64,000 nucleotides of DNA from Ligilactobacillus salivarius DSM 20555 = ATCC 11741 (GCF_001435955.1 NZ_AYYT01000005.1:38639-102638); one strand, 5' to 3'. Positions 42,202 to 53,043 are shown, counted from the first letter of the stretch. Notes: generated from the letters alone by a model not told the origin. Program-made: numbers and translations.

Positions 42202-42483
42202 ATGTTAATGAATTTACAATTCTTCGCTCATAAAAAGGGTGGTGGTTCCACAGCTAACGGCCGTGATTCACAATCTAAGCGTTTAGGTGCTAAGAGTGCT
42301 GACGGACAAGTTGTTACAGGTGGTTCTATCTTATACCGTCAACGTGGTACACGTATTTACCCAGGTGTTAACGTTGGTATGGGTGGCGACAACACATTAT
42401 TTGCAAAAGTTGCAGGTGTTGTTAAGTTCGAACGTAAAGGACGCGACAAGAAACAAGTTTCTGTTTACCCTGTTGCTGAATAA
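42202..42483 (+). CDS. rpmA: Ribosomal protein L27 with Prp-cleaved N-terminal extension
   Basis: Large-subunit ribosomal protein bL27, 93 residues. It begins [24 protein letters not shown] followed by AHKKG is the Prp cleavage site, and the mature N terminus reaches toward the peptidyl transferase centre. The C-terminal part ([21 protein letters not shown]) is typical. AGGAGGTG precedes ATG 42202. The operon ends at the terminator at 42494. Confidence 0.97.
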   Translation: MLMNLQFFAHKKGGGSTANGRDSQSKRLGAKSADGQVVTGGSILYRQRGTRIYPGVNVGMGGDNTLFAKVAGVVKFERKGRDKKQVSVYPVAE

Positions 42484-42493
42484 TATATAGTAT

Positions 42494-42539
42494 AAAACGT
42501 CTTAAATCCTTGATAGGTAAGGATTTAAGACGTTTTTTT
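42494..42539 (+). terminator. Strong intrinsic terminator of rplU operon
   Basis: A perfect 18-bp stem (42494-42511 with 42519-42536, 7-nt loop) continues into a T-run. Confidence 0.92.
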
Positions 42540-42584
42540 GTTGTGCTGTTTTCTTAAAGTGTGATATATAACTTTAAATTAAAT

Positions 42585-43169
42585 TTACCATTGTTTATTT
42601 TGATCATAGTCGGGAAAGTCGTCCTGACCATTATTCCAAGCATTGTCACGTTGAGAGACCCAATTTTTGAAATTTTCTGTTTCATTACCATTAGAGTCAA
42701 TCATACCTTGACTTTTAGCCCAATCTATTTGTCCTTGCACCCAAGAGTCAGGATTCCCATAGACATCAGAACCTGGCGCATGATCCTGTCCAGGCATTAC
42801 AGGATTTCCTTTTGGATCATATCCGCGTTCCATATTGATTTGACTTTGTGATTTAATAGGAGTAGAGGTTTGTGTTTGATAACTATCAGAATTTTGTTGT
42901 TGAGTTACTTGTTGCGAATTAGTAGCTGCAGTATTTTCAGAGGCTGCTTTCTCACTTTCTGCCTTTTTAGATTCACTCTGTGCTTTCTTGATAGATGATT
43001 CCTTTTTCTTCAACTCAGCTTTAGCTTTTTTGATAGATGATTCTTTAGCCTTCAACGAACTAGATTTAGAAGAATCAGAGCTAGCCTTATCATTTGAATT
43101 AGAGTTAGAACACGCCCTTAGTAAACTTAGTGATAGTAAAGAAATAGTTATAATATTAAATTTTCTCAT
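42585..43169 (-). CDS. Lipoprotein with charged helical spacer
   Basis: A 194-residue lipoprotein. ATG 43169 has GGGAG upstream; a longer in-frame reading from 43205 has no site. The signal sequence MRKFNIITISLLSLSLLRAC has a lipobox LRAC, where arginine at -2 is unusual. The mature protein begins with Ser/Asn repeats, then Lys/Glu/Ser heptad-like repeats (SSIKKAKAELKKKESSIKKA, about 43-62), a Gln/Thr-rich linker, and a C-terminal part with NMERGYDPKGNPVMPGQDH and WVSQRDNAWNNGQDDFPDYD. Layout resembles the lipoprotein at 31871-32440, but the C-terminal domain differs. Function unknown. Confidence 0.72.
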   Translation of the reverse strand: MRKFNIITISLLSLSLLRACSNSNSNDKASSDSSKSSSLKAKESSIKKAKAELKKKESSIKKAQSESKKAESEKAASENTAATNSQQVTQQQNSDSYQTQTSTPIKSQSQINMERGYDPKGNPVMPGQDHAPGSDVYGNPDSWVQGQIDWAKSQGMIDSNGNETENFKNWVSQRDNAWNNGQDDFPDYDQNKQW

Positions 43170-43321
43170 ATAAAAAACTCCCAATTGTAAATAGATATTA
43201 AACATTAATTATAGTAATACAAATTAGGGTAGTTTGTGAAGAAATAGCGGAGCTTATTAGTAAAAAACTATATAATATAGATATATGGGAACGCTTTTCA
43301 TAATAATGGGGGAGATGAGTA

Positions 43322-43488
43322 ATGAAAATTATTGATAAATTCTCGATTAAAATAATTACACTTTTAACAGTAGATGTGAAAATGTAAGGGTTGGTTATAA
43401 AGCTGAAATAGATGTTGATGGTGGTCCTAATCATATGACTTTAGAAGAAGCGAAGAAAGCATATAAAGAAGGGCGACCAATTAATTAA
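43322..43488 (+). pseudogene. Frameshifted small gene, hypothetical
   Basis: ATG 43322, behind GGGGGAG, opens a 21-codon frame (MKIIDKFSIKIITLLTVDVK) that stops at 43385. In another frame the sequence continues with VGYKAEIDVDGGPNHMTLEEAKKAYKEG to a stop at 43486-43488. A one-base deletion or two-base insertion around 43370-43378 would explain this. The reconstructed protein has about 55 residues. Function unknown. Confidence 0.5.
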
Positions 43489-43526
43489 TATTTTTTTTAG
43501 AATTATTAAAATTAGGAGGTGGAAAA

Positions 43527-43759
43527 ATGGATTTAAGACCTTATTTTGGAAAAATGTGATAGTTACTGACGTTGATAATATTATTTATAAAGGCTTTGTT
43601 GCAGTTGGAACAATTCCAGGAGACTCTGATGATAATTGCTACGAAATTGATTTAATACGAACAAAGCAATATGGTGATAGTTATTTTACTTTAACCGAGT
43701 ATGAAATAAAATCCATTGAACTAGATCCTGATAAAGAAAATTTGTGTGAATCAGAATGA
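43527..43759 (+). pseudogene. Frameshifted small gene (A-tract), hypothetical
   Basis: ATG 43527, directly behind TTAGGAGGTGG, gives MDLRPYFGK and then a stop. If one A is added to the five-A tract at 43550-43554 the frame continues as NVIVTDVDNIIYKGFVAVG and runs to 43759, about 77 residues in total with the YEIKSIELD ending. The strong ribosome-binding site at a nine-codon stub makes a frameshift more likely than a separate start at 43556. A single base change in sequencing is the other option. Similar short proteins occur in lactobacilli; function unknown. Confidence 0.6.
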
Positions 43760-43792
43760 AAATACTAGATTTTAGTTTAGGATGTGATAACT

Positions 43793-44686
43793 GTGAAGTT
43801 AAACTATGTTTTCCTTTTTCTATCTGATCCTTTAGACTCAAGAATTCCAGATGTTGAATATGAAAAGGAATATAAATCAGCAAGCAAGTATTTTTCCGTA
43901 GGTTTGATAAATCAGGAACGATTATTTGAAGATAATGTAGTAACTACAACGTATAAAATTAGTAATGATGACATTATTGTTTATCGTGGTTGGATGCTGA
44001 AGCCTCAATTGTATGATAGATTAGTTACTTATGTTGAGAAAAATGGTGGACAGATGTTTACTAATTTATCAGAATATGAATATACGCATTTGATTCCAAA
44101 TTGGGTTAAGGACAATAGTAATCACGTAAAAACCAAATGGACAATAGATTTGTCAGATAAAAGCATAATAAAACTTCTCGAAGAATTTAATGGAGCCGTT
44201 ACTATAAAAGATTTTGTAAAAAGTAGAAAATATGAGTGGGATGAAGCTTTTTATATTCCTGATGTTTCTGATACTAAGAATGCACTGCGAGTTATCCATA
44301 ACTTTATTAATAGACAGGGTAGTGAGCTAATTGGAGGATTAGTAATTCGTGATTTTATTGAGTTAAAAAATATAGGCAGACATCCTAAAAGTCATACGCC
44401 AATTTTTGAAGAATACCGAGTGTTTTATATAGGTAATAAGCCACTTGTAGTTATTAATTATTGGAATGATAGAAAAATTAATCTTTCTACAGGAGATAAA
44501 AAAGTCATTATGAATGCTCCTAAAGAGGTTAAAGCAAAATTTTATACAATTGATTTTGCAAGGAAATCTAACGGAAAGTTGATCATCATGGAAATGGGGG
44601 ATGGTCAAGTTTCAGGACTTCAAGGATTTGATGAACAAAAATTTTATGATTTATTATGGGAAAATTTATCTGAGAGTAGAGCTTAA
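43793..44686 (+). CDS. ATP-grasp domain protein, R2K clade-like
   Basis: A protein of about 297 residues. The C-terminal half contains a predicted ATP-grasp fold of the R2K type: KDFVKSRKYEW (about 137-147) with lysine and arginine for ATP, EYRVFYIGNKPLVVINYW (about 208-225) and DFARKSNGKLIIMEMGDGQVSGLQG (about 252-276), where E-M-G-D and the acidic pair bind metal. R2K proteins are thought to ligate peptides or other substrates in mobile and conflict-related loci, with unknown targets here. Candidate starts are GTG 43784 and GTG 43793; the second has better spacing to AGGA. It lies just after two frameshifted small genes. Confidence 0.65.
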   Translation: MKLNYVFLFLSDPLDSRIPDVEYEKEYKSASKYFSVGLINQERLFEDNVVTTTYKISNDDIIVYRGWMLKPQLYDRLVTYVEKNGGQMFTNLSEYEYTHLIPNWVKDNSNHVKTKWTIDLSDKSIIKLLEEFNGAVTIKDFVKSRKYEWDEAFYIPDVSDTKNALRVIHNFINRQGSELIGGLVIRDFIELKNIGRHPKSHTPIFEEYRVFYIGNKPLVVINYWNDRKINLSTGDKKVIMNAPKEVKAKFYTIDFARKSNGKLIIMEMGDGQVSGLQGFDEQKFYDLLWENLSESRA

Positions 44687-44762
44687 TATCAGATTTAAGA
44701 GACAAAGTAGAAAAAATAAATTACTCAGAGTGTCTAAATCATCTTTCCAACTAATAACTAAA

Positions 44763-44808
44763 AATCCCACTTTTTGAAAGAATTATTTCAAAAAGTGGGA
44801 TTATTTTT
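44763..44808. terminator. Bidirectional terminator
   Basis: A perfect 17-bp stem (44763-44779 with 44786-44802) has an A-rich left flank and a T-run on the right, so it serves the ATP-grasp gene and the convergent lipid kinase gene. The preceding 76 nt hold nothing recognisable. Confidence 0.9.
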
Positions 44809-45763
44809 TACGTCTTTCTTTGAAAGGAATACTAGATAGATTGAACCAGAAGGGATAGCTAGTAGTTTTGAAGAAAATATCAAAATACTGGCTGCCATGT
44901 TCTTCACCATCAATCTGTAGAAATTCCAATGATTTAATAGTTAAATGAATTTGATCATCTTTGAAGCGATGGAATGACTTCAAATTAAGTTGTTTATGAA
45001 AATATAAACTTACAATCAACATAAAGAAACGTATGAAATTCATATTTTCAGTAACGATCAAGTCAAGTTTCTTATCTTTAATGTTAGCTTGAGGAGAGAG
45101 TGAAACATCTCCTTCAAAATAGGGATGGTTAGCAACATTCATGATATAGACATGTTTGAAAAATCTATAGGAGTCACTAACTCTAACCGTAGTCGAAAAA
45201 GGTTCTTGATTATAATAAGCACTTATACTGCTAGTAAGGAATGGAAGAAAACCTCGGCGGAAGAATTTACGTTTCTTCTTACGATTGTAAATACTTGTAA
45301 TAAAAGCATCCATGCCTATACCAAAATTATTTAAGAAGTAACCTTGAGTGTTTCGTAAAGTTTCTTGGTAAGTACCAATTGTATAGTATATCTTGTCTGT
45401 TGTATTGATAACTTGCTTTAAGGCGACGATAGGATTGAGCGAAAGTCCAATTGCTTTGGCAAATCCATTTTCAATCCCAGCAGGAACTAGACCAATTGGT
45501 AGATCGAAACGTTGTGCTTGCTTGATACCATTTAAAACATCGACTAAAGTTCCATTTCCACCTACAACTAAGACGACAGTTTTACTCTTTTCTCTTTCAG
45601 CTAAATCCAAAGTAAAATTTTTAGCAACTTCAACAGCATTTTCATTAACTTTTTTGTAAGTAAATTTGACTCCCTGTGTCACTAATTCTGAATGAATGGT
45701 TTGCCAGATTTGTTTAGCACTACCATTTTTGGCATATTCATTGACAACTACAAAGTATTCCAA
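44801..45763 (-). CDS. Diacylglycerol kinase-family lipid kinase
   Basis: A 320-residue protein of the DagK/YegS lipid kinase family acting at the cytoplasmic membrane face, phosphorylating diacylglycerol or a related lipid. The nucleotide motif appears as VVGGNGTLVDVLNG (about 68-81): the usual G-G-D-G-T aspartate is asparagine here. Next comes LPIGLVPAGIENGFAKAIGL (about 91-110), the P-x-G-T-x-N-D block in altered form (A-G-I-E-N-G). The C-terminal beta domain contains QIDGEEHG-like LEFLQIDGEEHG (about 290-301). TTG start with AGGAGG. The two altered motifs leave activity open; some lactobacilli may share them. Confidence 0.82.
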   Translation of the reverse strand: MEYFVVVNEYAKNGSAKQIWQTIHSELVTQGVKFTYKKVNENAVEVAKNFTLDLAEREKSKTVVLVVGGNGTLVDVLNGIKQAQRFDLPIGLVPAGIENGFAKAIGLSLNPIVALKQVINTTDKIYYTIGTYQETLRNTQGYFLNNFGIGMDAFITSIYNRKKKRKFFRRGFLPFLTSSISAYYNQEPFSTTVRVSDSYRFFKHVYIMNVANHPYFEGDVSLSPQANIKDKKLDLIVTENMNFIRFFMLIVSLYFHKQLNLKSFHRFKDDQIHLTIKSLEFLQIDGEEHGSQYFDIFFKTTSYPFWFNLSSIPFKERRKK

Positions 45764-46036
45764 GGTAATCCTCCTTTCTTAGAGCTTTGATTGCAAAAAT
45801 ATTTCATTCTTTATTATAATTTTACAAATAATTATCAACTATGCAATTATAACGAACAATCAACACAATTGACAAGTATAAAGAAACGGTTACATACTAA
45901 ATTTTCTTTAATCTTTAACTTTAAATTATCGCAATATAAGATAAAACAACATTCTCCGAGATTTGTTGATAGATTTTTTTGATTAAAAGGTGGTAGAATA
46001 AAAACAATAACTTTAAGAAAGGTGGCCTATATAACC
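45764..46036. other. Intergenic region, divergent lipid kinase and cfa
   Basis: An AT-rich region of 273 nt. I see the lipid kinase ribosome-binding site at the left edge and AAAGGTGG (46018-46025) for cfa at the right; no clear operator, RNA structure or ORF. Confidence 0.5.
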
Positions 46037-47212
46037 ATGCTTGATAACATGATTTTTAAGCAACTAATGAAACATTCTTTTACAATTCCAGTAGAGGTAA
46101 CCTATCCTAATGGGAAAACTGAAAAATATGGTAATGGTGCCCCACAGGTAAAAATTAAAGTTAATGAAAAGATACCAGTAAAAGATTTACTGAGAAATGC
46201 TTCAATCACATTAGGTGAAGCATATATGGATAAGAAAATAGAAGTAAGTGGTTCTTTACAAGTGCTTATTAATTCAGCATATGAATCAGCAAACAGTTTC
46301 TTGAATAATAATAAGTTTAAACGTTTCTTACCAAAACAATCACATTCTGAAGAAAGTAGTAAGAATGACGTTCAAAGTCATTATGATTTGGGAAATGACT
46401 TCTATAAATTATGGCTTGATAAAACTATGACATATTCATGTGCTTATTTTGAAAAGCCAGATGATTCTTTAGAAGAAGCCCAAATGAATAAAGTTCATCA
46501 TATCTTAAAGAAATTAGATCCAAAACCAGGTTCTAGTTTATTAGATATTGGTTGTGGTTGGGGAACATTAATGTTAACTGCCGCAAGGGAATATAATATG
46601 AATGTTGTTGGTATTACTTTAAGTGAAGAACAGTATAATGCAGTTAAACAACGTATTAAAGATGAAGGATTGGAAAATCAAGCTGAGGTACTTCTTGAAG
46701 ACTACCGTGAACTTGATCATCTACCATTTGACTACATTACAAGTGTTGGTATGTTTGAACATGTTGGTGAAGAAAATCTAGGTGAATACTTCAATACAAT
46801 TTCAAGATATTTGAAGAGTAATGGGGTAGCATTGATTCATGGTATTACTCGTCAACAAGGTGGAGCATACAATGGTTGGATTAATAAATACATTTTCCCA
46901 GGTGGTTATGTGCCAGGTTTAAATGAAAATCTAACACATATTATTGAATCAGGTATGCAAGTGGCTGATATAGAAATGCTACGTCGTCATTATCAAAGAA
47001 CTTTGGAAATGTGGACAGATAATTTCCATAAAGTATTGCCAGAAGTAAGAAAAATGCATGATGACAGATTTATTCGTATGTGGGACTTATATCTTCAAGC
47101 TTGTGCAGCTTCATTTGAATCAGGGAATATTGATGTAATCCAATACTTGATTTCTAAAGGTCCAAGTGCCCGTACTTTACCAATGACAAGAGATTATATG
47201 TATAAAGATTAG
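46037..47212 (+). CDS. cfa: Cyclopropane-fatty-acyl-phospholipid synthase
   Basis: A SAM-dependent enzyme of 391 residues that adds a methylene group to unsaturated acyl chains in membrane phospholipids, protecting against acid and other stress. The lipid-binding N domain precedes [25 protein letters not shown] (about 115-139); the SAM site is [13 protein letters not shown] (about 169-181), then GITLSEEQY and [13 protein letters not shown] (about 235-247). The C-terminal [11 protein letters not shown] block contains residues of the active site. ATG 46037 is preferred; the GTG at 46022 lies inside the AAAGGTGG site. Confidence 0.93.
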   Translation: MLDNMIFKQLMKHSFTIPVEVTYPNGKTEKYGNGAPQVKIKVNEKIPVKDLLRNASITLGEAYMDKKIEVSGSLQVLINSAYESANSFLNNNKFKRFLPKQSHSEESSKNDVQSHYDLGNDFYKLWLDKTMTYSCAYFEKPDDSLEEAQMNKVHHILKKLDPKPGSSLLDIGCGWGTLMLTAAREYNMNVVGITLSEEQYNAVKQRIKDEGLENQAEVLLEDYRELDHLPFDYITSVGMFEHVGEENLGEYFNTISRYLKSNGVALIHGITRQQGGAYNGWINKYIFPGGYVPGLNENLTHIIESGMQVADIEMLRRHYQRTLEMWTDNFHKVLPEVRKMHDDRFIRMWDLYLQACAASFESGNIDVIQYLISKGPSARTLPMTRDYMYKD

Positions 47213-47216
47213 TCAC

Positions 47217-47264
47217 AAAGTACTTTGAAATATTGTCTATTAGGCAAATTCCAAAGTACTTTTT
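47217..47264 (+). terminator. Intrinsic terminator of cfa
   Basis: AAAGTACTTTG (47217-47227) pairs with CAAAGTACTTT (47252-47262) across a 24-nt loop, followed by T residues. Confidence 0.75.
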
Positions 47265-47348
47265 AGTATGAATTTGATAGAAAAGGTCAGATTTAGTCAA
47301 AATTTAGTAACCTTAAAAATATTTTATAGTTTATCTTAAGGTAAATTC

Positions 47349-47377
47349 TTGACTATTATTGACCTTCTTTGTAATAA
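47349..47377 (+). promoter_or_regulatory. Promoter of xerC-hslV-hslU operon
   Basis: TTGACT (47349-47354) and TAATAA (47372-47377) with a 17-bp spacer, 27 nt before the xerC ATG. Confidence 0.6.
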
Positions 47378-47403
47378 TTATAGACAATGAGGGGTGATAG
47401 TGA

Positions 47404-48300
47404 ATGGAACTCACTTGGATTGAAGAATTCAAGAAATATTTGTTAATTGAAAAACAATATTCAGATGAAACTTTGAAAGCTTATAGTGAAGATTTACAAC
47501 ATTTTGTTGATTTTATTGACGAAACTGGAGGCGCTAAATCTTTCAAAGAAATTGGTAGTAATGATGTTCATGCATATATGAGTTATCTATATGATAGATA
47601 TGAAATGACATCGATTTCGAGAATGATTTCCAGCTTACGTGCATTCTACAATTTTTTAATTAAGAATGAATTAACAGATGAAAATCCCTTCGCTTATGTA
47701 CAATTAAAGCGACATCCACGATCACTACCACGTTTTTTCTATGAAAAGGAAATGACCGCATTATTTGAAGCAACTGAAGGAGACACACAGATGTTGATCA
47801 GAGATAGAGCGTTGTTGGAGTCTTTGTATGGAACTGGAATGCGTGTCAGTGAATGTACAGGTTTAAAAATGGAAAGTGTAGATTTGACTAATAAAAAGAT
47901 GCTTCTACATGGGAAAGGTGATAAAGACAGACTAGTACCATTTGGAAGTTACTGTCAAGAAGCATTACAACGTTATTTTGAACAAACTCGTACACCTTTA
48001 ATGGAAAAATATCATCGGGATCATGATTTAGTCTTTGTAAATCATTATGGAAATCCTTTAACTCCAGCTGGGGTAGCATATATCTTAAAACAGATAGTTA
48101 AGCGTAGCAGTCTACATACCAGCATTCATCCTCATGAGTTGCGACACACATTTGCGACACATTTGATGAGTAATGGTGCGGATTTACGTGCGGTACAAGA
48201 GTTACTAGGGCATAGTAGTTTATCTACTACTCAGATCTATACTCATGTAACACCGGAACATTTACAAAGAGATTATCGAAAATTTTTCCCAAGAGCATAG
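47404..48300 (+). CDS. xerC: Tyrosine recombinase XerC
   Basis: A 298-residue tyrosine recombinase that resolves chromosome dimers at dif with XerD. The SAM-like N domain (LTWIEEFKKYLLIEKQYSDETLKAYSEDLQHF) is followed by the catalytic domain: TGMRVSE (Arg near 145), the beta-hairpin lysine in HGKGDKDRLVPFG, HPHELRHTFATHL (His-x-x-Arg near 239), LGHSSLSTTQ (His near 265) and the nucleophile in IYTHV (Tyr near 276). Location upstream of hslV-hslU is the CodV position of Firmicutes, which favours XerC over XerD. Confidence 0.95.
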   Translation: MELTWIEEFKKYLLIEKQYSDETLKAYSEDLQHFVDFIDETGGAKSFKEIGSNDVHAYMSYLYDRYEMTSISRMISSLRAFYNFLIKNELTDENPFAYVQLKRHPRSLPRFFYEKEMTALFEATEGDTQMLIRDRALLESLYGTGMRVSECTGLKMESVDLTNKKMLLHGKGDKDRLVPFGSYCQEALQRYFEQTRTPLMEKYHRDHDLVFVNHYGNPLTPAGVAYILKQIVKRSSLHTSIHPHELRHTFATHLMSNGADLRAVQELLGHSSLSTTQIYTHVTPEHLQRDYRKFFPRA

Positions 48301-48326
48301 AATTTAATTATTAGGAGCTGAAATTA

Positions 48327-48854
48327 ATGACAACAATATGTGCAGTAAAACATAATGGAAAGACAGCGATTGCCGGCGATGGACAAGTTACTTTAGGTGA
48401 AAAAGTAATTATGAAAGGTAGCGCTAGAAAGGTGCGTCGCATCTACAATGACAAAGTAGCAGTTGGATTTGCTGGTGGTGTAGCAGATGCAATTAACTTA
48501 GAAGAAAAATTTGAAAATAAGCTAAATGAATATAGTGGCAATTTGGAAAGAGCTGCCGTAGAATTAGCGCAAGAATGGCGAGGCGATCGTACTCTACAAA
48601 AATTAGAGGCGATGTTAATCGTAATTGATAAAGATAATTTATTGATTGTATCTGGTTCTGGTGAAGTTATTGCCCCGGATAACGGTGTGCTAGCAATTGG
48701 TTCTGGTGGTAATTACGCTCAAGCTGCAGCTGTAGCTTTATCAGAATATTCCAAAGATATGTCAGCAGGTGAAATTGCCAAAGCTGCTTTAAATATCGCC
48801 GCAGATATAGATATCTTTACTAACCATAATATTATAGTTGAAGAATTAGCTTAG
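48327..48854 (+). CDS. hslV: HslV proteasome-like peptidase
   Basis: A 175-residue peptidase that forms a double ring with the HslU ATPase and degrades regulatory or misfolded proteins. After removal of Met, the threonine of [26 protein letters not shown] sequence becomes the N-terminal nucleophile. KARKVR-like [24 protein letters not shown] (about 32-55) is a signature. It lies 26 nt after xerC and 18 nt before hslU. Unlike the serine form of B. subtilis CodW, this enzyme keeps threonine. Confidence 0.96.
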   Translation: MTTICAVKHNGKTAIAGDGQVTLGEKVIMKGSARKVRRIYNDKVAVGFAGGVADAINLEEKFENKLNEYSGNLERAAVELAQEWRGDRTLQKLEAMLIVIDKDNLLIVSGSGEVIAPDNGVLAIGSGGNYAQAAAVALSEYSKDMSAGEIAKAALNIAADIDIFTNHNIIVEELA

Positions 48855-48872
48855 AAATGAGGAATTTATAAG

Positions 48873-50276
48873 ATGAATGAAATAGATAAGACACCTAGAC
48901 AGATTGTTGCTGAACTTGATAAATATGTTATTGGTCAAGACAGTGCTAAAAGAGCAATTGCGGTAGCTTTACGTAATAGATATCGTCGTATGCAACTACC
49001 AAAAGATATGCAAGAAGATATATCTCCTAAAAATCTTTTGATGATTGGACCTACTGGGGTTGGTAAAACAGAAATTGCACGTCGTTTAGCTAAAATCGTT
49101 AACGCACCATTTGTAAAAGTTGAAGCAACGAAATTTACAGAAGTTGGTTATGTTGGACGTGACGTTGAATCTATGGCACGTGATTTAGTTGAAGTTGCAT
49201 ATCGTATGGAACAAAATGATGCTTTCAAGCAAGTTCGTGCTCAAGCTGCACAACAAGCTAACAAGCGTTTAGTTAAGTTGATCGTACCCGCTAAGAAGAA
49301 ACAAGAAAATCCTAATCAATATCTTTTCAATGCTTTGAGAGATCTACAATCCGGTTCTTTCCCTAACATGAATGGAAATGATATGGAAGAAGTAACTGAA
49401 GATGTTAGAAATGAACGTTTAAGTGTTGCTGAACAATTGAAACGTGGCTTGCTAGAAAATAATGAAGTTACAATTCAAGTGGATGATCCTTCAACACAAT
49501 TCAATAATCAAAGTGGTATGTTAGGACAAATGGGGATTGATTTATCTTCATTGAGTTCAATGATGCCAACTAAGAAAGTTGAACGTACAATGACAGTGGC
49601 AGAAGCTAGAGAAATCTTGATTAAAGAAGAATCTGAAAAATTAGTTAACTCTGCAGATTTGGCTGATGCAGCAATTAAACGTGCTGAAAATACAGGAATC
49701 ATCTTTATTGACGAAATTGATAAAATTGCTTCTAAATCTCAACAAAATGCAGGTCAAGTTTCACGTGAAGGTGTACAACGTGATATCTTACCAATTGTTG
49801 AAGGTTCTCAAATTTCAACTAAGTATGGCTTGGTTAAGACAGACCACATTTTATTCATTGGTTCTGGTGCTTTCCATGAAAGTAAACCAAGTGATTTAAT
49901 TGCCGAATTACAAGGTCGTTTTCCAATTCGTGTTGAATTAGAAGATCTATCAGTTGATGACTTTGTTAAAATTTTGACAGAACCAAACAACGCTTTAGTA
50001 AAACAATACATTGCGATGATTGGTACAGACAATATTGATGTAACATTTACAATCGAAGCTATCCATCGTATCGCTGAAGTAGCATATCAATTGAACCATG
50101 ATACAGAAAATATTGGTGCACGTCGTTTGCATACTATTTTAGAAAAATTACTTGAAGACCTACTATTTGAAGGTCCAGATATGCAAATGGGCGACATCAA
50201 GATTACAGAAGCTTATGTAAATGACAAGATTGGATCAATTGTTGAAGATAAAGATTTGAGCCAATACATTTTGTAA
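48873..50276 (+). CDS. hslU: HslU ATPase subunit of HslUV protease
   Basis: A 467-residue AAA+ unfoldase. Walker A is in GPTGVGKTEIARRLAK (about 55-70), the pore loop in GYVGRDV (about 90-96), Walker B in IIFIDEIDKIA (about 274-284), and the C-terminal sensor 2 region in ENIGARRLHTILEKLLEDL (about 411-429). The I-domain lies at about 110-245. It feeds substrates to HslV. A CodY gene, which follows in B. subtilis, is absent here; a terminator closes the operon. Confidence 0.96.
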   Translation: MNEIDKTPRQIVAELDKYVIGQDSAKRAIAVALRNRYRRMQLPKDMQEDISPKNLLMIGPTGVGKTEIARRLAKIVNAPFVKVEATKFTEVGYVGRDVESMARDLVEVAYRMEQNDAFKQVRAQAAQQANKRLVKLIVPAKKKQENPNQYLFNALRDLQSGSFPNMNGNDMEEVTEDVRNERLSVAEQLKRGLLENNEVTIQVDDPSTQFNNQSGMLGQMGIDLSSLSSMMPTKKVERTMTVAEAREILIKEESEKLVNSADLADAAIKRAENTGIIFIDEIDKIASKSQQNAGQVSREGVQRDILPIVEGSQISTKYGLVKTDHILFIGSGAFHESKPSDLIAELQGRFPIRVELEDLSVDDFVKILTEPNNALVKQYIAMIGTDNIDVTFTIEAIHRIAEVAYQLNHDTENIGARRLHTILEKLLEDLLFEGPDMQMGDIKITEAYVNDKIGSIVEDKDLSQYIL

Positions 50277-50298
50277 GATTGGTATATGAATATTGCGA

Positions 50299-50328
50299 AA
50301 AGTATGCATTGATATGTATGCTTTTTTT
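50299..50328 (+). terminator. Intrinsic terminator of hslUV operon
   Basis: AGTATGCAT and ATGTATGCT pair with two G-U pairs across a tetraloop, followed by seven T. The next 236 nt before ribT are AT-rich and contain nothing recognisable apart from AAAGGAGGA before the ATG. Confidence 0.65.
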
Positions 50329-50564
50329 GTTTTGAGGAGAAAGTTTGTGGGATTAAATAGGAAAGATTAAAAAATCTATAGCTCTTAACCCTAAATATAA
50401 AGCTTTATAAAAATGGTAGATAAAATCACCAAACTCACAACAGGGTGCTTTTTAAATGCTCAAAAATAAAAATTATGTCTATCTGCTTGTGATTGTATGT
50501 TGTTTAAAAATATGATAGAGTAGTAACATGTGTAGAGTTCAAGATAAAGGAGGACTCGTTTTCG

Positions 50565-50913
50565 ATGTTATATAAATATAAAAAGGATTATCAAAAAATC
50601 GCGATGGGATTGTTGTCCTTTATCGCTGAATTGAAAGATATATCCAGATTACAATCAGAATTAAAATGGTATGATGCCGAAGATAATCGCAATCTTTATC
50701 TATGGAAAGACGACAGCAATGATTTTGTTGGGATTGTTGGGATTGAAGAAAATGATGATATTGTGATTGTACGTCATATTACGGTTTCTCCAGCAGTGAG
50801 AAATGAAGGTGTAAGTTTTAAGATTCTTGATGATCTCCAAAATTTATATTCAGAAAAGAAAATCATGGGAAACATTGAAACAACTAATTTAATTACAAAG
50901 TGGGAAATGAAAA

Positions 50914-50930
<17 letters not shown>
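50565..50930 (+). CDS. ribT: RibT-like GNAT protein
   Basis: A 121-residue protein of the RibT family (MLYKYKKDYQKIAMGLLSFIAELKD-type N terminus, FLWKDD-like YLWKDDSNDFVGIVGIEENDDIVIVRHITVSPAVRNEGVS). In B. subtilis ribT is the last gene of the riboflavin operon and has a GNAT fold; here it is separated from the riboflavin transporter by three genes. The V-x-P-x-x-R-x-x-G segment gives the acetyl-CoA loop. The substrate is unknown. It overlaps scpA by 17 nt, so it is translationally coupled to the condensin genes. Confidence 0.85.
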
Positions 50931-52278
<1,348 letters not shown>

Positions 52279-52279
<1 letters not shown>

Positions 52280-53007
52280 TGGCTGAACGATTGCAAAAAG
52301 TTATGGCTAATGCTGGTGTAGCTTCACGTCGTGCAAGTGAGAAGCTGATTCAAGAAGGTCGTGTAATGGTTAATGGCGTTGTAGTGACTGAATTGGGAAC
52401 TAAGGTTGAAAGTGACGACTCAATTTCAGTAGATGGCAAGCTTTTAAAAAAAGACGAAAAGAAAGTTTATTACTTACTTTATAAGCCACGTGGAGTTATT
52501 TCAGCAGCTAAAGATAACAAGGGACGTGAAGTTGTAACAGACTACCTAAAAGATGTTCCTGAACGTTTGTATCCAGTAGGACGATTAGATTATGATACTT
52601 CTGGATTACTAATCTTAACTAATGATGGTGATTTTGCTAATCAAATGATGCACCCTCGTTATAAAGTAGATAAGACTTATGTTGCTAAAGTTGAAGGACT
52701 AATCACACCTGATAGCATTAAGAAGTTACGCAATGGAGTAGTTATAGATGGTAAACCTACTAGCCGTGCTAGAGCTAAAATTATATCACGCGATGCTAAA
52801 AAGAATACTTCAATAGTTTCATTAACAATTCATGAAGGACGTTATCATCAAGTTAAGAAAATGTTTGATGCAGTAGGACATAAAGTCCAAAAACTTTCAC
52901 GAACAACTTATGGTACATTGACACTTGATGGTTTAACTTCAGGTGAATATCGTGAACTTTCACATAATGAAGTACGTGAACTTTTGAAACTTATAAATAA
53001 TAAGTAA
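52279..53007 (+). CDS. rluB: 23S rRNA pseudouridine synthase RluB
   Basis: A 242-residue RsuA-family pseudouridine synthase. The N-terminal S4 RNA-binding domain is ERLQKVMANAGVASRRASEKLIQEGRVMVNG (about 3-33). The catalytic aspartate is in YPVGRLDYDTSGLLILTNDG (about 96-115), and LTIHEGRYHQVKKMFDAVGH follows. It makes pseudouridine in 23S rRNA (position 2605 by family). The ATG overlaps the scpB stop codon (TAATG). A neighbour of scpB in most Firmicutes. Confidence 0.95.
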
Positions 53008-53014
53008 AAAAAGA

Positions 53015-53043
53015 TTGATTACCGCTTACATTTATGATACTAT
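53015..53043 (+). promoter_or_regulatory. Promoter of FMN riboswitch-ribU transcript
   Basis: TTGATT (53015-53020) and TACTAT (53038-53043) with a 17-bp spacer, just upstream of the aptamer. Confidence 0.7.

Noticed and set aside
50329..50564. codY gene or small RNA after hslU
   Set aside because: No open frame of codY type and no clear structure apart from the hslU terminator.
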